From Marinobacter caseinilyticus (GTDB lineage: Bacteria; Pseudomonadota; Gammaproteobacteria; Pseudomonadales; Oleiphilaceae): a stretch of DNA of 64,000 nt. The position numbers were made by a program, and so were the translations under genes. The notes beneath the pieces are model-generated. The model was not told where the DNA came from. It did no database searches and saw only the letters and a list, made by a program, of their open reading frames with translations. Location of the stretch: NCBI RefSeq assembly GCF_011074955.1, contig NZ_WUQJ01000004.1:62001-126000 (forward strand), in the 5' to 3' direction. Each line of letters opens with the position of its first letter. Position 1 is the stretch's first letter. Below, one piece after another: positions 23,122 to 32,340 of the stretch.

Positions 23122-23146
23122 TTCGCACTGGACCGCACTCGAAAAA

Positions 23147-23428
23147 TCAGGCCGGTTTCTTTTTGGCACGATTCAGCCGTGCCTGCTTGGGGTCAATCTT
23201 GAGCGGGCGGTACAGCTCTATCCGGTCACCGTCTCTTAACTCGTGACTTTTCGGCAATTTGACTACCTTGCCGAAAATACCCATGTCGATGGCGTCCGGA
23301 TCAATCTCCGGAAACACGTCCACAATCCGCGATTGCACGACCGCATCGAAAACCGAGGTGCCTGCCGCCACCTCAACCGAGACGATTTCTTGCTTGTCCG
23401 GCGTTGCATACGCAACTTCAATGTCCAT
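23147..23428 (-). CDS. rnfH: RnfH family ubiquitin-like protein
   Basis: The 93-aa protein matches the RnfH/RatB family: MDIEVAYATPDKQ, VAAGTSVFDAVVQS, MGIFGKVVKL and the C-terminal DGDRIELYRPLKIDPKQAR. The fold is beta-grasp. Its role is uncertain: it is named from an rnf neighbour in other species, and is also paired with ratA in E. coli. The frame is open for 34 codons upstream into ratA, but the conserved N-terminus sets the ATG at 23428. It lies downstream of ratA with a 25-bp gap. Confidence 0.93.
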   Translation of the reverse strand: MDIEVAYATPDKQEIVSVEVAAGTSVFDAVVQSRIVDVFPEIDPDAIDMGIFGKVVKLPKSHELRDGDRIELYRPLKIDPKQARLNRAKKKPA

Positions 23429-23453
23429 GGTTCCTCCAGACCGGCTCATAGCG

Positions 23454-23888
23454 CTATTTGTACAACTCATCCGCGCGGCGACAAAAGGCATCCACCATCG
23501 TGCTCGCCGCCTGATTAAACACCGGGCCAAACGTCATTTTGGACAGCGAACCCGAGAACTCGAACTCCAGCCTCAACATCACTTTGCAGGCGCCTTCCGC
23601 CAGCGATTGAAAATGCCAGCTTCCACTCAAATTCTGGAAGGGCCCCTCCACAAGGGTCATGTTGATGGTTTGGTCGGACACCAAATGGTTGCACGTCGTC
23701 AAGCGCTGGCGGATGCCACCCTTGGCCACTTCAAGCGAGGCCGTAATTTCACTCTCGTCCTGTTGATGAACCTGGGCATCGGCACACCATGGGAGAAATT
23801 CTGGATAACGCGTTATGTCGTTAACCAGCGCGTACATGCGCTCGGCTGAGTGCATGACCAACGCACTTTTATCAATCTGGTGGGGCAT
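23454..23888 (-). CDS. ratA: RatA/COQ10 family protein (START-like)
   Basis: The 144-aa protein has the polyketide cyclase/START fold of the RatA/Coq10 family, with SAERMYALVNDITRYPEFLPWC and a C-terminal amphipathic helix. Coq10 homologues bind ubiquinone. E. coli RatA was also reported to bind 50S subunits and block their association, and which role applies here is unknown. It is followed by rnfH and sits near smpB–ssrA, the usual ratA–rnfH/smpB neighbourhood. Confidence 0.92.
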   Translation of the reverse strand: MPHQIDKSALVMHSAERMYALVNDITRYPEFLPWCADAQVHQQDESEITASLEVAKGGIRQRLTTCNHLVSDQTINMTLVEGPFQNLSGSWHFQSLAEGACKVMLRLEFEFSGSLSKMTFGPVFNQAASTMVDAFCRRADELYK

Positions 23889-23929
23889 GGAGCCTATGTA
23901 TCCTGATCAGAGCTTACAGGGCGTCATTA

Positions 23930-25561
23930 TCACACGCTTTGATAACGCAATTCACCCCTGTGGTAGACGTCGTCCACCCGGCGACCTTCCTCCTCTGTTG
24001 GCGGCATGAATTTATTCAACTCCAGCAGCGGATGAATCAGCGGTTCCGGCAACGGTTCATCAGGGCCGGGCGGGCGCAGTAAAATCGGCGCAGGATCAAG
24101 GGCCTCGCCCGGCGCCGGTAGCGCTGGTTCGACGCCCGTTGCTGGCCGACACCAGGGCGCCACCTGGCCGGCTTCACACAACGAGCCCAGTGATGTGATC
24201 GCGTAGCTGCCACCGATGTAAAGAATGACCAACGGTAACACCAGCCTCAACACCCAAAACCAGACCTGCGCAATCAGCCTGTGCGCCTGACCGATCAACA
24301 CAAACGCCCGTCGCCGCCCAAGATACCACCCCACGAACAGCGCCAGTGCCACGCTGACGAGCGGTATTAGCAAACCGCTGGCAATCAGTTCGACCCAGCG
24401 AAACGGCGTCCCTCCCGCCAGGGTCGCGTCCGCCCAGATGTTAAAGGAGTACAGACTGCCAAGTCCGGCCACCCAGGTTGCCACGCCCATCAAAACGGCC
24501 GACCACCCCCTGGGCGCCCCAAACCACTCCTGAAACCAGCCAATCACCGGTTCCAGCAGTGCCAGCGAAGACGTCCACGCAACCAGAAGAATCAATACGA
24601 AAATGGCGGTGGCAACAAATTGTCCTGCCGGGGCATCCGCCAGCGCCGAAGGCAATGCCAGAAACACCAGGGCGAACCCCTGACCGGCTCCGTCACCCCC
24701 GTCCCGGAAGACCAGTGCGTAAATCATCAGTCCGGCCATCATGGCCACCCAGGTATCCATCAGCGCGACGGCGAAAACAGACCGCTTCAGTGGCGCGATG
24801 GAGGGCATGTACGAGCCAAACACAACCCAGACGCCCATACCCAGCCCCAGGGTGTAAAAGGCATGGGTTAACGCGAGCTGAAGACTTTGCCAGGTAAGTT
24901 GCTGCGGCCGGAGGCCCAATATAAGGTCTGTTGCACCGTTCAGATCCCCATACACGGCGCTATAGCCCAGCAACCCCACCAACAGCATTAAAAAGGCCGG
25001 CACCACTACGCGGAACGCGCGCTCGAGTCCGCCCATCACACCTTGGATGGCAACAGTCACCACCAGTCCCAGGAAAATGGCGTGCCACGCCATAAAGTTC
25101 CGGTAGCCGGCGGGATGCTCAACCAGCCCGGATAATGTGCCGGCAATGTCTTGTGCGGAGGCACCCACAAAGAAACCCAGCGCACCGTAAAAGACATAAG
25201 CCAGGCAAATGGCACCAATCACTGCGGTAAACGACAACACCAGAAAGCCCGCCAGGATGCTGAGCCGGCCAGCCCAGACCCAGTGACGCGACCCCGACGC
25301 CGACCGGATCAAGCCATCCAGCGCCAACACCATGCCATGACGGGTGCTTCGCCCGATGGAGGTCTCTGTCAACATCAGCGGCAATGTGACCAGCAACAAG
25401 CAGGCGAGGTACATCAGCACGAACAAGCCGCCGCCGTTTTGGCTGGCCAGATAAGGAAATTTCCACAGATTGCTCAGGCCAACCGTTGCGCCGGTTGCGG
25501 CCCAGAAAAAGGTAGAACGCTTGGTCCAGGAGCCAATGGCCGTTTCGTAGGGTGAAAGCAT
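23930..25561 (-). CDS. sodium-dependent transporter, NSS/SNF family
   Basis: The 543-aa polytopic inner-membrane protein carries the NSS helix-1 motif (GATVGLSNLWKFPYLASQNGG), where Na+ and substrate bind, and about 12 hydrophobic segments. These bacterial LeuT-fold symporters import amino acids or related solutes with Na+. The substrate cannot be told from sequence. A soluble Pro-rich C-terminal tail (about 485–543) is unusual. The frame is open to 25693, but the protein most likely starts at the ATG at 25561 (MLSPYETAIGSW), because the extension overlaps the divergent smpB promoter region. Confidence 0.9.
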   Translation of the reverse strand: MLSPYETAIGSWTKRSTFFWAATGATVGLSNLWKFPYLASQNGGGLFVLMYLACLLLVTLPLMLTETSIGRSTRHGMVLALDGLIRSASGSRHWVWAGRLSILAGFLVLSFTAVIGAICLAYVFYGALGFFVGASAQDIAGTLSGLVEHPAGYRNFMAWHAIFLGLVVTVAIQGVMGGLERAFRVVVPAFLMLLVGLLGYSAVYGDLNGATDLILGLRPQQLTWQSLQLALTHAFYTLGLGMGVWVVFGSYMPSIAPLKRSVFAVALMDTWVAMMAGLMIYALVFRDGGDGAGQGFALVFLALPSALADAPAGQFVATAIFVLILLVAWTSSLALLEPVIGWFQEWFGAPRGWSAVLMGVATWVAGLGSLYSFNIWADATLAGGTPFRWVELIASGLLIPLVSVALALFVGWYLGRRRAFVLIGQAHRLIAQVWFWVLRLVLPLVILYIGGSYAITSLGSLCEAGQVAPWCRPATGVEPALPAPGEALDPAPILLRPPGPDEPLPEPLIHPLLELNKFMPPTEEEGRRVDDVYHRGELRYQSV

Positions 25562-25733
25562 CCAACATCCCGAGTCGTAAACAGCTAACAGTGTAGCCGA
25601 AAGCAAGGTGCCCGTTAATTGGCGATCAACGTCGATTTCGTGACCAGCCCTGTAGGACTGCGCTACAATGCGCGTTTTTACAGCGGAATTCACGAATCCC
25701 GCGCCTTATTCCGCAACCCCAGATCAGGCATCC

Positions 25734-26216
25734 ATGAGCAAGCAGAAATCAGGTAACTCGGGCGGCACCATTGCCCTCAATAAAAAAGCCAAGCACGAAT
25801 ACCACATTGAGGAACGCTTTGAGGCGGGCATGGTCCTGCTTGGCTGGGAAGTGAAATCCCTTCGTGCCGGCAAGGGCCAACTGACTGACGCCTATGTGTT
25901 GCTCAAAGATGGTGAAGCGTTTCTGCTGGGCTCTCATTTTATGCCGCTGACCACCGCATCCACCCACGTGATCGCGGACCCGACCCGCACGCGCAAATTG
26001 CTGCTGCACGCCAAAGAACTGAGCAAACTGATCGCGCTGGTCAACCAAACTGGTCACACTTGTGTGCCGCTCGCGTTATACTGGAAAAAGAACAAGGTAA
26101 AGTGCGAGATCGCACTGGTAAAAGGTAAAAAACAATTCGACAAACGCGCTACTGAAAAGGAACGCGACTGGAACCGCCAGAAGCAACGCATCCTCCGTGA
26201 CACCAACGCGTCCTAA
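25734..26216 (+). CDS. smpB: SsrA-binding protein SmpB
   Basis: The 160-aa protein binds tmRNA and is required for trans-translation of stalled ribosomes. It contains [29 protein letters not shown], quoted here only as its start [12 protein letters not shown] and end [12 protein letters not shown], and has the basic C-terminal tail ([18 protein letters not shown]) that enters the A site. The frame is open upstream, but [11 protein letters not shown] at 25734 is the family start. Its RNA partner ssrA lies 1.7 kb downstream on the same strand. Confidence 0.97.
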   Translation: MSKQKSGNSGGTIALNKKAKHEYHIEERFEAGMVLLGWEVKSLRAGKGQLTDAYVLLKDGEAFLLGSHFMPLTTASTHVIADPTRTRKLLLHAKELSKLIALVNQTGHTCVPLALYWKKNKVKCEIALVKGKKQFDKRATEKERDWNRQKQRILRDTNAS

Positions 26217-26398
26217 TGTCTCGACTGTTTGGCGCATTACCCTGACGAGACACTACGTGTAGCCGATGTCCCCTCTTTGCGAGCATCCATGACAGGACTA
26301 TACTTTTTCGTCTCGGGTGGGGGCGCGTTTTCCTGCCGTATCTGATGTATCAAAACGCCTGACTCACTCTCTCACTCATGGATTGAAGAGAGGGATAC

Positions 26399-27868
26399 AT
26401 GAACTCTTTAGGTACCGCACACTTAAGTATAGACACGTCTCAGTACACCAGAATGGCCGCAGTCGACCGATCGTGGCTCAGGATGGAGTGCGTCGAAAAT
26501 CCCATGATGATCTCCGCCGTGCTCATCTTTGAGCAGCCGATTAAAATTGCTCGCCTCAAGCAGGTGTTGCACGATCGTTTTCTCAGTTTTCGCCGGTTTC
26601 GACAACGCATTGTCGACCGGGGTAGCCGGGTTGAGTGGCACGACGACCCGCTGTTTGACCTGGACAACCACCTCCACGTGGTTGCCCTCGCGGGCAAGGG
26701 CGACCAAAAAAGCCTGCAACGACTGACCAGCGACCTCAACAGCACGCCCCTGGACTTCAACCATCCGCTGTGGCAAATCCACTATATCGACAATTACGAT
26801 GGTGGCTGCGCCCTGCTGATCCGCATTCACCATTGCATTGCCGATGGCATTTCGCTGGTTCGGGTACTGCTGTCTCTGACCGACCCAACGGCAGAACCGG
26901 GCGACGCGCGAATCTACCAACTGGTTCCGATCAAACCACCGCGTGCACCGGTCAGATATACATTGAAAGACCTGGCCGCCCGTGTAACCGGCTTGGGCCG
27001 CACCGCCGTGCATCAGGTCAAACGATTGAGCAGCGCAATCCCTCAGGACGTCCGCTCGCCGCTCAAGCTGGCCGACACCGCCGGCAAAGTAGCTTTCGAC
27101 TGCCTGAAGCTCGCCCTGCTGCCAGCCGAGCCTGAGACTGCACTGACAACCGAACTGTGCGGCCGCAAGCGCGTGGCCTGGGCCGACCCGCTGGAGCTCG
27201 CTGACGTGAAGGCCTGTGCCCGGGCACTGGGCGGCACCGTCAACGACATCCTGATGGCAACCGCCGCGGGCGCCTTGCACCGGCACTTCAAAGCGGCCGG
27301 TGAACCCATTCCGGACTGCGGCATTCGGGTAGCGGTGCCATTCAACCTGCGCCCCCCGAGAGAACCGCTGGAGACCCTAGGCAACCGGTTCGGCCTGGTA
27401 CTCGTCACACTGCCAGTCGAGGTGGACTGCCCCCTCATGCGCTTTCGCCAGGTTCAGGAAAACATGAACCGCCTCAAACGCTCCTACCAGGCCCAAGTGA
27501 CCTACAGCCTGCTGGAACTGTTCGGTCGCGGCCCTGACTCGCTCGAGCGCCGCGCCCTCAAGTTACTGAGCCAAAAGGCCTCGGCGGTACTGACCAACGT
27601 ACCCGGGCCGAAGAATCCGGTTTACCTGGCCGGGGTCAAACTCAAGCAGCCCATGTTCTGGGTCCCCCAGACCGGAGGCATCGGCATTGGCATGAGCATC
27701 TTCAGTTACGCCGGCACCGTGCAATTCGGCATGAGCGTGGATAAGAGCATCCGGGCCAACCCCGTCGAGATCATGGGGCACTTCCGGGACAGTTTCCAGC
27801 GGTTGCGGGAGCACGCGCTTACACTGCAGGATGCCGAGGGCAACTTCCGGCGGCGACACGCCGGTTAA
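26399..27868 (+). CDS. wax ester synthase/acyl-CoA:diacylglycerol acyltransferase (WS/DGAT)
   Basis: The 489-aa enzyme esterifies acyl-CoA to long-chain alcohols or diacylglycerol, making wax esters or triacylglycerol as storage lipid. The catalytic HHxxxDG is visible as H144-H145-C-I-A-D149-G150, and the C-terminal domain carries NVPGPKNPVYLAG and the late FGMSVD region. The family is frequent in Marinobacter, Alcanivorax and Acinetobacter. A good ribosome site (AGAGGGAT) precedes the ATG. It lies between smpB and ssrA, apparently as a single gene. No terminator is obvious in the 94 bases before ssrA. Confidence 0.92.
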   Translation: MNSLGTAHLSIDTSQYTRMAAVDRSWLRMECVENPMMISAVLIFEQPIKIARLKQVLHDRFLSFRRFRQRIVDRGSRVEWHDDPLFDLDNHLHVVALAGKGDQKSLQRLTSDLNSTPLDFNHPLWQIHYIDNYDGGCALLIRIHHCIADGISLVRVLLSLTDPTAEPGDARIYQLVPIKPPRAPVRYTLKDLAARVTGLGRTAVHQVKRLSSAIPQDVRSPLKLADTAGKVAFDCLKLALLPAEPETALTTELCGRKRVAWADPLELADVKACARALGGTVNDILMATAAGALHRHFKAAGEPIPDCGIRVAVPFNLRPPREPLETLGNRFGLVLVTLPVEVDCPLMRFRQVQENMNRLKRSYQAQVTYSLLELFGRGPDSLERRALKLLSQKASAVLTNVPGPKNPVYLAGVKLKQPMFWVPQTGGIGIGMSIFSYAGTVQFGMSVDKSIRANPVEIMGHFRDSFQRLREHALTLQDAEGNFRRRHAG

Positions 27869-27924
27869 TCCGGGAAAATAGGTGTAATCCGCAACCGTCT
27901 ACGCGAAACGCTGCGGGTTATACC

Positions 27925-27954
27925 TTGAAGTTGCCCCAGCCGCCCGCATATACT
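27925..27954 (+). promoter_or_regulatory. sigma-70 promoter of ssrA
   Basis: TTGAAG (27925–27930) and TATACT (27949–27954) are separated by 18 bases. The mature tmRNA 5' end lies 8 bases after the -10 element. Confidence 0.75.
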
Positions 27955-27962
27955 GTCGGTGA

Positions 27963-28327
27963 GGGGACGACATGGCTTCGACGCTGGTTGCGAACCCTAG
28001 GGTGCATGTCGAGATGGCAGCCAATCTCGTTAATCCAAAGCTGCAATTTAATAGTCGCAAACGACGAAAACTACTCACTAGCAGCGTAAGCTGCTAGTCG
28101 TCCTGACTGGGGCACCTGTAACCCAGAAGCTACATCTCAGGACGTCATCGCTTACAGGTTGCTTCGTTATCCAGAGTTCACTGGCTAACGACTAAGATTT
28201 AAAGAACTCGTCTCTTACACCCTGACCTTCGGGTCGTTTGAGATTAAATCAATAGAAGGAAGCTAAGCATGTAGATCTCGAGGCAGAGTACTGGCGGACG
28301 CGGGTTCAATTCCCGCCGTCTCCACCA
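27963..28327 (+). ncRNA. ssrA: transfer-messenger RNA (tmRNA)
   Basis: The 365-nt RNA has a tRNA-Ala-like acceptor formed by 5' GGGGAC and 3' GTCTCC followed by CCA, a T arm (GGGTTCAATTCCC) and an internal tag reading frame at 28057–28089 that encodes ANDENYSLAA and a stop. Segments of four pseudoknots flank the tag. It rescues stalled ribosomes with SmpB and marks products for proteolysis. Its 3' end is the attachment site of the island, which restores the gene sequence. Confidence 0.97.
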
Positions 28328-28328
28328 A
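28314..28328. other. attL, island attachment site in ssrA
   Basis: CGCCGTCTCCACCAA overlaps the T-arm, acceptor and CCA end of ssrA. An identical copy is present at 45709–45723. Confidence 0.88.
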
Positions 28329-28343
28329 ACATAGATACAAATC

Positions 28344-28366
28344 AAGCACCTAAGGGTGCTTTTTTT
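28344..28366 (+). terminator. terminator after ssrA, supplied by the island
   Basis: AAGCACC, a 4-base loop and GGTGCTT lead into a T run. It lies inside the island boundary, so the island has brought a new terminator for ssrA. Confidence 0.85.
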
Positions 28367-28370
28367 GTTT

Positions 28371-28394
28371 TACCATCCAAAATACCATCCAAAA
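28371..28394. repeat. left pair of 12-bp tandem repeats (probable integrase arm sites)
   Basis: TACCATCCAAAA occurs twice in perfect tandem, 43 bases inside attL. A matching degenerate pair lies inside the right end at 45569–45592. Confidence 0.7.
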
Positions 28395-28763
28395 TAAAAT
28401 GGCAGTTTCTAGTCCTCAAAGATGCCAAAAAGGTCCTAAACGGACGAACTCAATCCCCTAAGCCCTCAATCCTTCTGGGTCGCGCATATACTTGTCTCAA
28501 AATCATCACTTTATTTCCCGTGGCGCTCATTTTCGTGCCGCTGATCGCCAGCAAAATTCCGCTCTAATTGCGACTCTAGGTGAACTACATGAGATACTCG
28601 AGATCGCTTCAGTTCCTATTTAGCCTCTGTCACATAAGCGGCCAGCCAGCCCGTTACCCTATTCCCAACCACCCATTCGAGAAATAATCATCCTTTCTGC
28701 TTTTAAAGATAGGCCGACACCCGCAAGATTTTGCCATCACTTGCCCACGCAAAAACAGCAACC
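28395..28763. other. non-coding left end of the island
   Basis: About 370 bases between the arm repeats and the palindromic operator. I see no gene, RNA or repeat here. The stretch is more AT-rich than the flanking core genes. Confidence 0.5.
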
Positions 28764-28781
28764 TACACTGCATGCAGTGTA
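28764..28781. promoter_or_regulatory. 18-bp perfect palindrome, probable operator
   Basis: TACACTGCATGCAGTGTA is a perfect 18-bp palindrome ending 19 bases before the start codon of the ribbon-helix-helix gene. Antitoxins of this class usually bind such sites to regulate themselves. Confidence 0.65.
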
Positions 28782-28800
28782 TGCATAGGAGGCCAATGCG

Positions 28801-28983
28801 ATGGCGATGCTGACTGTTCGCAATCTACCCGAAGAAGTCCATAAGGCTCTACGTGTGAAAGCAGCCATCAACGGCCGCAGCATGGAAGCAGAAGCCCGAG
28901 CGATTCTGAAGAATGCTGTGCTGGCCGGTGACCCGAACCAACCCGAGAAGGCGGTCACCAGTGAAATGGTCAAAGCTCAGTAG
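28801..28983 (+). CDS. FitA-like ribbon-helix-helix antitoxin, no toxin partner
   Basis: The 60-aa protein starts MAMLTVRNLPEEVHKALRVK, with the strand–helix–helix pattern and the GRSMEAEARAIL helix of FitA/VapB-type ribbon-helix-helix proteins that bind DNA as dimers. An AGGAGG ribosome site sits 8 bases upstream of the ATG and an 18-bp palindrome just before that. Normally a PIN-domain toxin gene follows directly. Here only 84 bases separate it from the helicase gene and they encode no toxin. It may be an orphan antitoxin or a regulator of the downstream locus. Confidence 0.8.
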   Translation: MAMLTVRNLPEEVHKALRVKAAINGRSMEAEARAILKNAVLAGDPNQPEKAVTSEMVKAQ

Positions 28984-29067
28984 CATTGTCCTTGGCGGTC
29001 CAAAGAGACGGGTCACCTAAATAGAAAAACAGTAAATCGAGCCGGCATGCCCATAGGAGGGCAGATT

Positions 29068-32000
29068 TTGAAGATGATCGACAACATCAACCGTCTGCTG
29101 GGTGATGATTTAAAAGAAACCATCACACCGGGTGCCCGCCTGAAAATCGCGGCTTCTTGCTTCTCTATATACGCATTCGAGGCACTCAAGGCCGAGCTGG
29201 CTGATGTGGAAAGCCTGCAGTTCGTATTCACCGCGCCCACGTTTGTACCCACCGAGGTGACCGACCGCCTTAAAAAAGAGCGCCGGGAGTTCTTTATCCC
29301 CAAATCCCAGCGTGAGAGCGGACTTTACGGCACCGAGTTTGAAATCCAGCTGCGTAACAAGCTCACCCAGCGGGCGGTGGCTCGGGAATGCGCTCAATGG
29401 ATACGCGAAAAAGCGAGGTTTCGCTCCAATAAAACGAAGGCCCCCATGCAGTCCTTTGTCCACGTGACCGGGGGCGATAGCCGTGTTGCTTACATGCCGG
29501 TCAACGGCTTTACCGCCGTGGATCTGGGATATCAGCAGGGCAACGCTGTATCCAACTTCGTTACCCGCATGGACGAGCCGGCCCACGCGCAAATGTACCT
29601 GCAACTGTTCGACCAAATCTGGAGCGACCCCGATAAGGTTGAAGACGTTACTAATGCGATTTGCGACCACATCGAGTCCGTCTACCAGGAGAACGGTCCC
29701 GAGCGCATCTACTTCATCATGCTCTACAATATCTTCCACGACTTCCTGGAAGATGTAGATGAAGACGTATTGCCCAACGACCTCACGGGATACCGTGAAA
29801 GTCTTGTCTGGAACAAACTGTTCAACTACCAGAAAGATGCCGCAACCGGGATTATCAACAAGCTGGAAACTTATAGCGGTTGTATCCTGGCGGACAGCGT
29901 CGGCTTGGGTAAGACGTTTACTGCCCTGGCGGTAGTCAAATACTACGAGCTCCGCAACAAGTCGGTATTGGTACTGTGCCCGAAGAAGCTCGCGGACAAT
30001 TGGCGGAATTTCAACAGCAATCTCACAACGAACATCTTCGCCAAAGACCGCTTCAACTACGATGTGCTTTGCCACACCGACCTTTCACGCACTGGCGGGG
30101 AATCCTTTGGCATTCCCCTGAACCGAGTCAACTGGGGCAACTACGACCTGGTCGTCATCGACGAGTCCCACAACTTCCGCAATAACGACGTTTATAAAGA
30201 CCGGGAAACGCGATACCAGAAGCTGATGAACAAAGTCATCCGCGCCGGTGTAAAAACCAAAGTGCTGATGCTGTCAGCCACCCCGGTCAACAATCGCTTC
30301 AACGATCTGCGTAACCAACTGGCTTTGGCATACGAGGGACAATCGGAAACACTTGGCAAACACCTAAAAACTGAAACCAGCGTCGAAGAGATCTTCCGTC
30401 GGGCTCAAAAGGCATTTAACGAGTGGTCCGCACTGCCACCGGAAGAGCGCACGGCAGCCACCATCCTGCGGGCTCTGGATTTCGACTTTTTCGAGCTCCT
30501 GGACAGCGTAACCATTGCCCGGTCACGGAAGCACATCCAGACCTTCTACGACACCACGGATATCGGGCCATTTCCAGAACGGCGCAAGCCATTATCGTTC
30601 CATTGTCCGATTACTGAGCGCACGGATGTCGCCGACCTCAACCATATTTTCACCGAGCTATCCCTGCTCAAACTGGCCGTGTATGCGCCCATTAGCTACA
30701 TCCTGCCAAGCCGCATCCGCAAATACGAAGAACTGTATGACACCCATGTCGAGGGTGGTAAAGGCAAGCTGCGCCAGGCTGATCGCGAACACAGCCTGCA
30801 GGCATTGATGACAACCAACCTGCTCAAGCGGTTGGAAAGCTCTGTCGCAGCCTTTCGATTAACGCTGGCATCCCTCAGAGCCAATATCACCCGCACCCTG
30901 GATGCTATAGAGGGGTTTGAGTCCAGTGGCCAGGCGATTCAAATTGGTGACTACCTGGATAACCCGGGCGGCTTTGATAGTGATGACGAAGATCTGAGCG
31001 GGCTGGACGAATTCACTGTCGGCAAAAAAGTACAGATCAGCCTCGCCGACATGGATCTGCCCTCATGGCGTCATGACCTGGATGCCGATCTGCTCCTGAT
31101 CGACGGGCTGCTGGAAGCCATGCGCAAAGTGACGCCGGCCGATGATGCCAAGCTCCAACACCTGCTAAAACTGATCAATGATAAGCTCGAAAATCCACTC
31201 AACCCCGGCAACCGCAAAGTTCTGATCTTCACCGCCTTTGCCGATACCGCCGACTACCTCTATGACAACCTGGCCCCCATGGCGCGGAAATTGGGGCTTC
31301 ACGTCGGTAAAGTGACCGGATCGGCCGCGCCCAAGTCAACGCTGCACAAGGCTTACGATTTCCAGAGCCTGCTCACCCTGTTCTCGCCCCGCTCCAAGGA
31401 GAAGGCCATCGCACTCCCGAACGAGCCGGCTGAACTGGATATTCTGATTGGTACTGATTGCATTTCCGAGGGTCAAAACCTTCAGGACTGCGATTACCTG
31501 ATCAACTACGACATTCACTGGAACCCCGTGCGCATTATCCAGCGCTTCGGCCGGATCGACCGTATCGGCTCGCCCAACCAACAGATACAGCTGGTCAATT
31601 ATTGGCCGGACATCAGCCTGGACGAGTACATCAACCTGAAGGAGCGGGTGGAAAACCGCATGGTGATTGCGGATGTAACCGCCACCGGTGACGACAACGT
31701 GCTTACGGCCAAGTCCAGTGAAATTGCTTACCGGAAAGAGCAGCTCAAACGCATGCAGGAGGAAGTGATTGAACTGGAAGACGTCAAAGCCGGTGTGTCG
31801 ATTACCGACCTGGGCCTCAATGACTTCCGCATGGACCTACTCAACTACGTTAAAGAGCACGGCGAGCTGGAAAACGTGCCCTACGGTATGCACGCTCTCG
31901 TGCCAGCCCAACCGCAACTTGGCATAGAGCCCGGCGTCATCTTCGCCCTGAAAAACATCCACGACAGTGTCAACGTCAACCAGCAGAATCGCTTGCACCC

Positions 32001-32340
32001 CTATTACCTGGTGTATATTGGCGACGACGGTGACGTGGTCGCAGACCACACCGAAGTCAAGCGCTTGCTCGACCTGGTCCGTAGCAGCTGCAAAGGCAAA
32101 GTAGAACCGATTCCCGACCTGTGCCACAAGTTCAATGCACACACGGATGATGGGCGCAACATGAAGCGCTACTCAGATCTGCTCAGCCAGGCCATCCGCA
32201 GCATGATCGACGTTAAAGACGAAAAAGACATCGACAGCCTGTTCGGTGGTGGCCGCACCACTGCTTTGACCAATACCATCAAAGGGCTGGATGACTTCGA
32301 ACTCATTGCCTTCCTGGTCATCGAAAGGCAAGGTGCATGA
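29068..32340 (+). CDS. SNF2-type helicase with PLD-like N-terminal domain
   Basis: The protein (1090 aa from the TTG at 29068) has an N-terminal region resembling a phospholipase D-like domain (about 15–170), but a clear HxK catalytic motif is not seen. The helicase core has Walker A SVGLGKT near residue 280, DESH at about 365–368, motif III LSATPVNN and a C-terminal helicase domain with GTDCISEGQNLQ and QRFGRIDRIGS near 822. It should move on or remodel DNA using ATP. AGGAGG lies 7 bases before the TTG. In-frame ATG codons at 29047 and 29074 are alternatives. Its stop overlaps the start of the DUF4391 gene by four bases (ATGA). Confidence 0.85.
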   Translation: MKMIDNINRLLGDDLKETITPGARLKIAASCFSIYAFEALKAELADVESLQFVFTAPTFVPTEVTDRLKKERREFFIPKSQRESGLYGTEFEIQLRNKLTQRAVARECAQWIREKARFRSNKTKAPMQSFVHVTGGDSRVAYMPVNGFTAVDLGYQQGNAVSNFVTRMDEPAHAQMYLQLFDQIWSDPDKVEDVTNAICDHIESVYQENGPERIYFIMLYNIFHDFLEDVDEDVLPNDLTGYRESLVWNKLFNYQKDAATGIINKLETYSGCILADSVGLGKTFTALAVVKYYELRNKSVLVLCPKKLADNWRNFNSNLTTNIFAKDRFNYDVLCHTDLSRTGGESFGIPLNRVNWGNYDLVVIDESHNFRNNDVYKDRETRYQKLMNKVIRAGVKTKVLMLSATPVNNRFNDLRNQLALAYEGQSETLGKHLKTETSVEEIFRRAQKAFNEWSALPPEERTAATILRALDFDFFELLDSVTIARSRKHIQTFYDTTDIGPFPERRKPLSFHCPITERTDVADLNHIFTELSLLKLAVYAPISYILPSRIRKYEELYDTHVEGGKGKLRQADREHSLQALMTTNLLKRLESSVAAFRLTLASLRANITRTLDAIEGFESSGQAIQIGDYLDNPGGFDSDDEDLSGLDEFTVGKKVQISLADMDLPSWRHDLDADLLLIDGLLEAMRKVTPADDAKLQHLLKLINDKLENPLNPGNRKVLIFTAFADTADYLYDNLAPMARKLGLHVGKVTGSAAPKSTLHKAYDFQSLLTLFSPRSKEKAIALPNEPAELDILIGTDCISEGQNLQDCDYLINYDIHWNPVRIIQRFGRIDRIGSPNQQIQLVNYWPDISLDEYINLKERVENRMVIADVTATGDDNVLTAKSSEIAYRKEQLKRMQEEVIELEDVKAGVSITDLGLNDFRMDLLNYVKEHGELENVPYGMHALVPAQPQLGIEPGVIFALKNIHDSVNVNQQNRLHPYYLVYIGDDGDVVADHTEVKRLLDLVRSSCKGKVEPIPDLCHKFNAHTDDGRNMKRYSDLLSQAIRSMIDVKDEKDIDSLFGGGRTTALTNTIKGLDDFELIAFLVIERQGA

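Noticed and set aside
28395-28763. Search for a CRISPR array or a small RNA in the left end of the island
   Set aside because: No regularly spaced repeats and no stem-plus-T-run structure beyond the ssrA terminator were seen.
28737-28973. 78-codon minus-strand frame opposite the FitA-like gene
   Set aside because: It is the antisense shadow of a gene with a clear ribosome site and family pattern.
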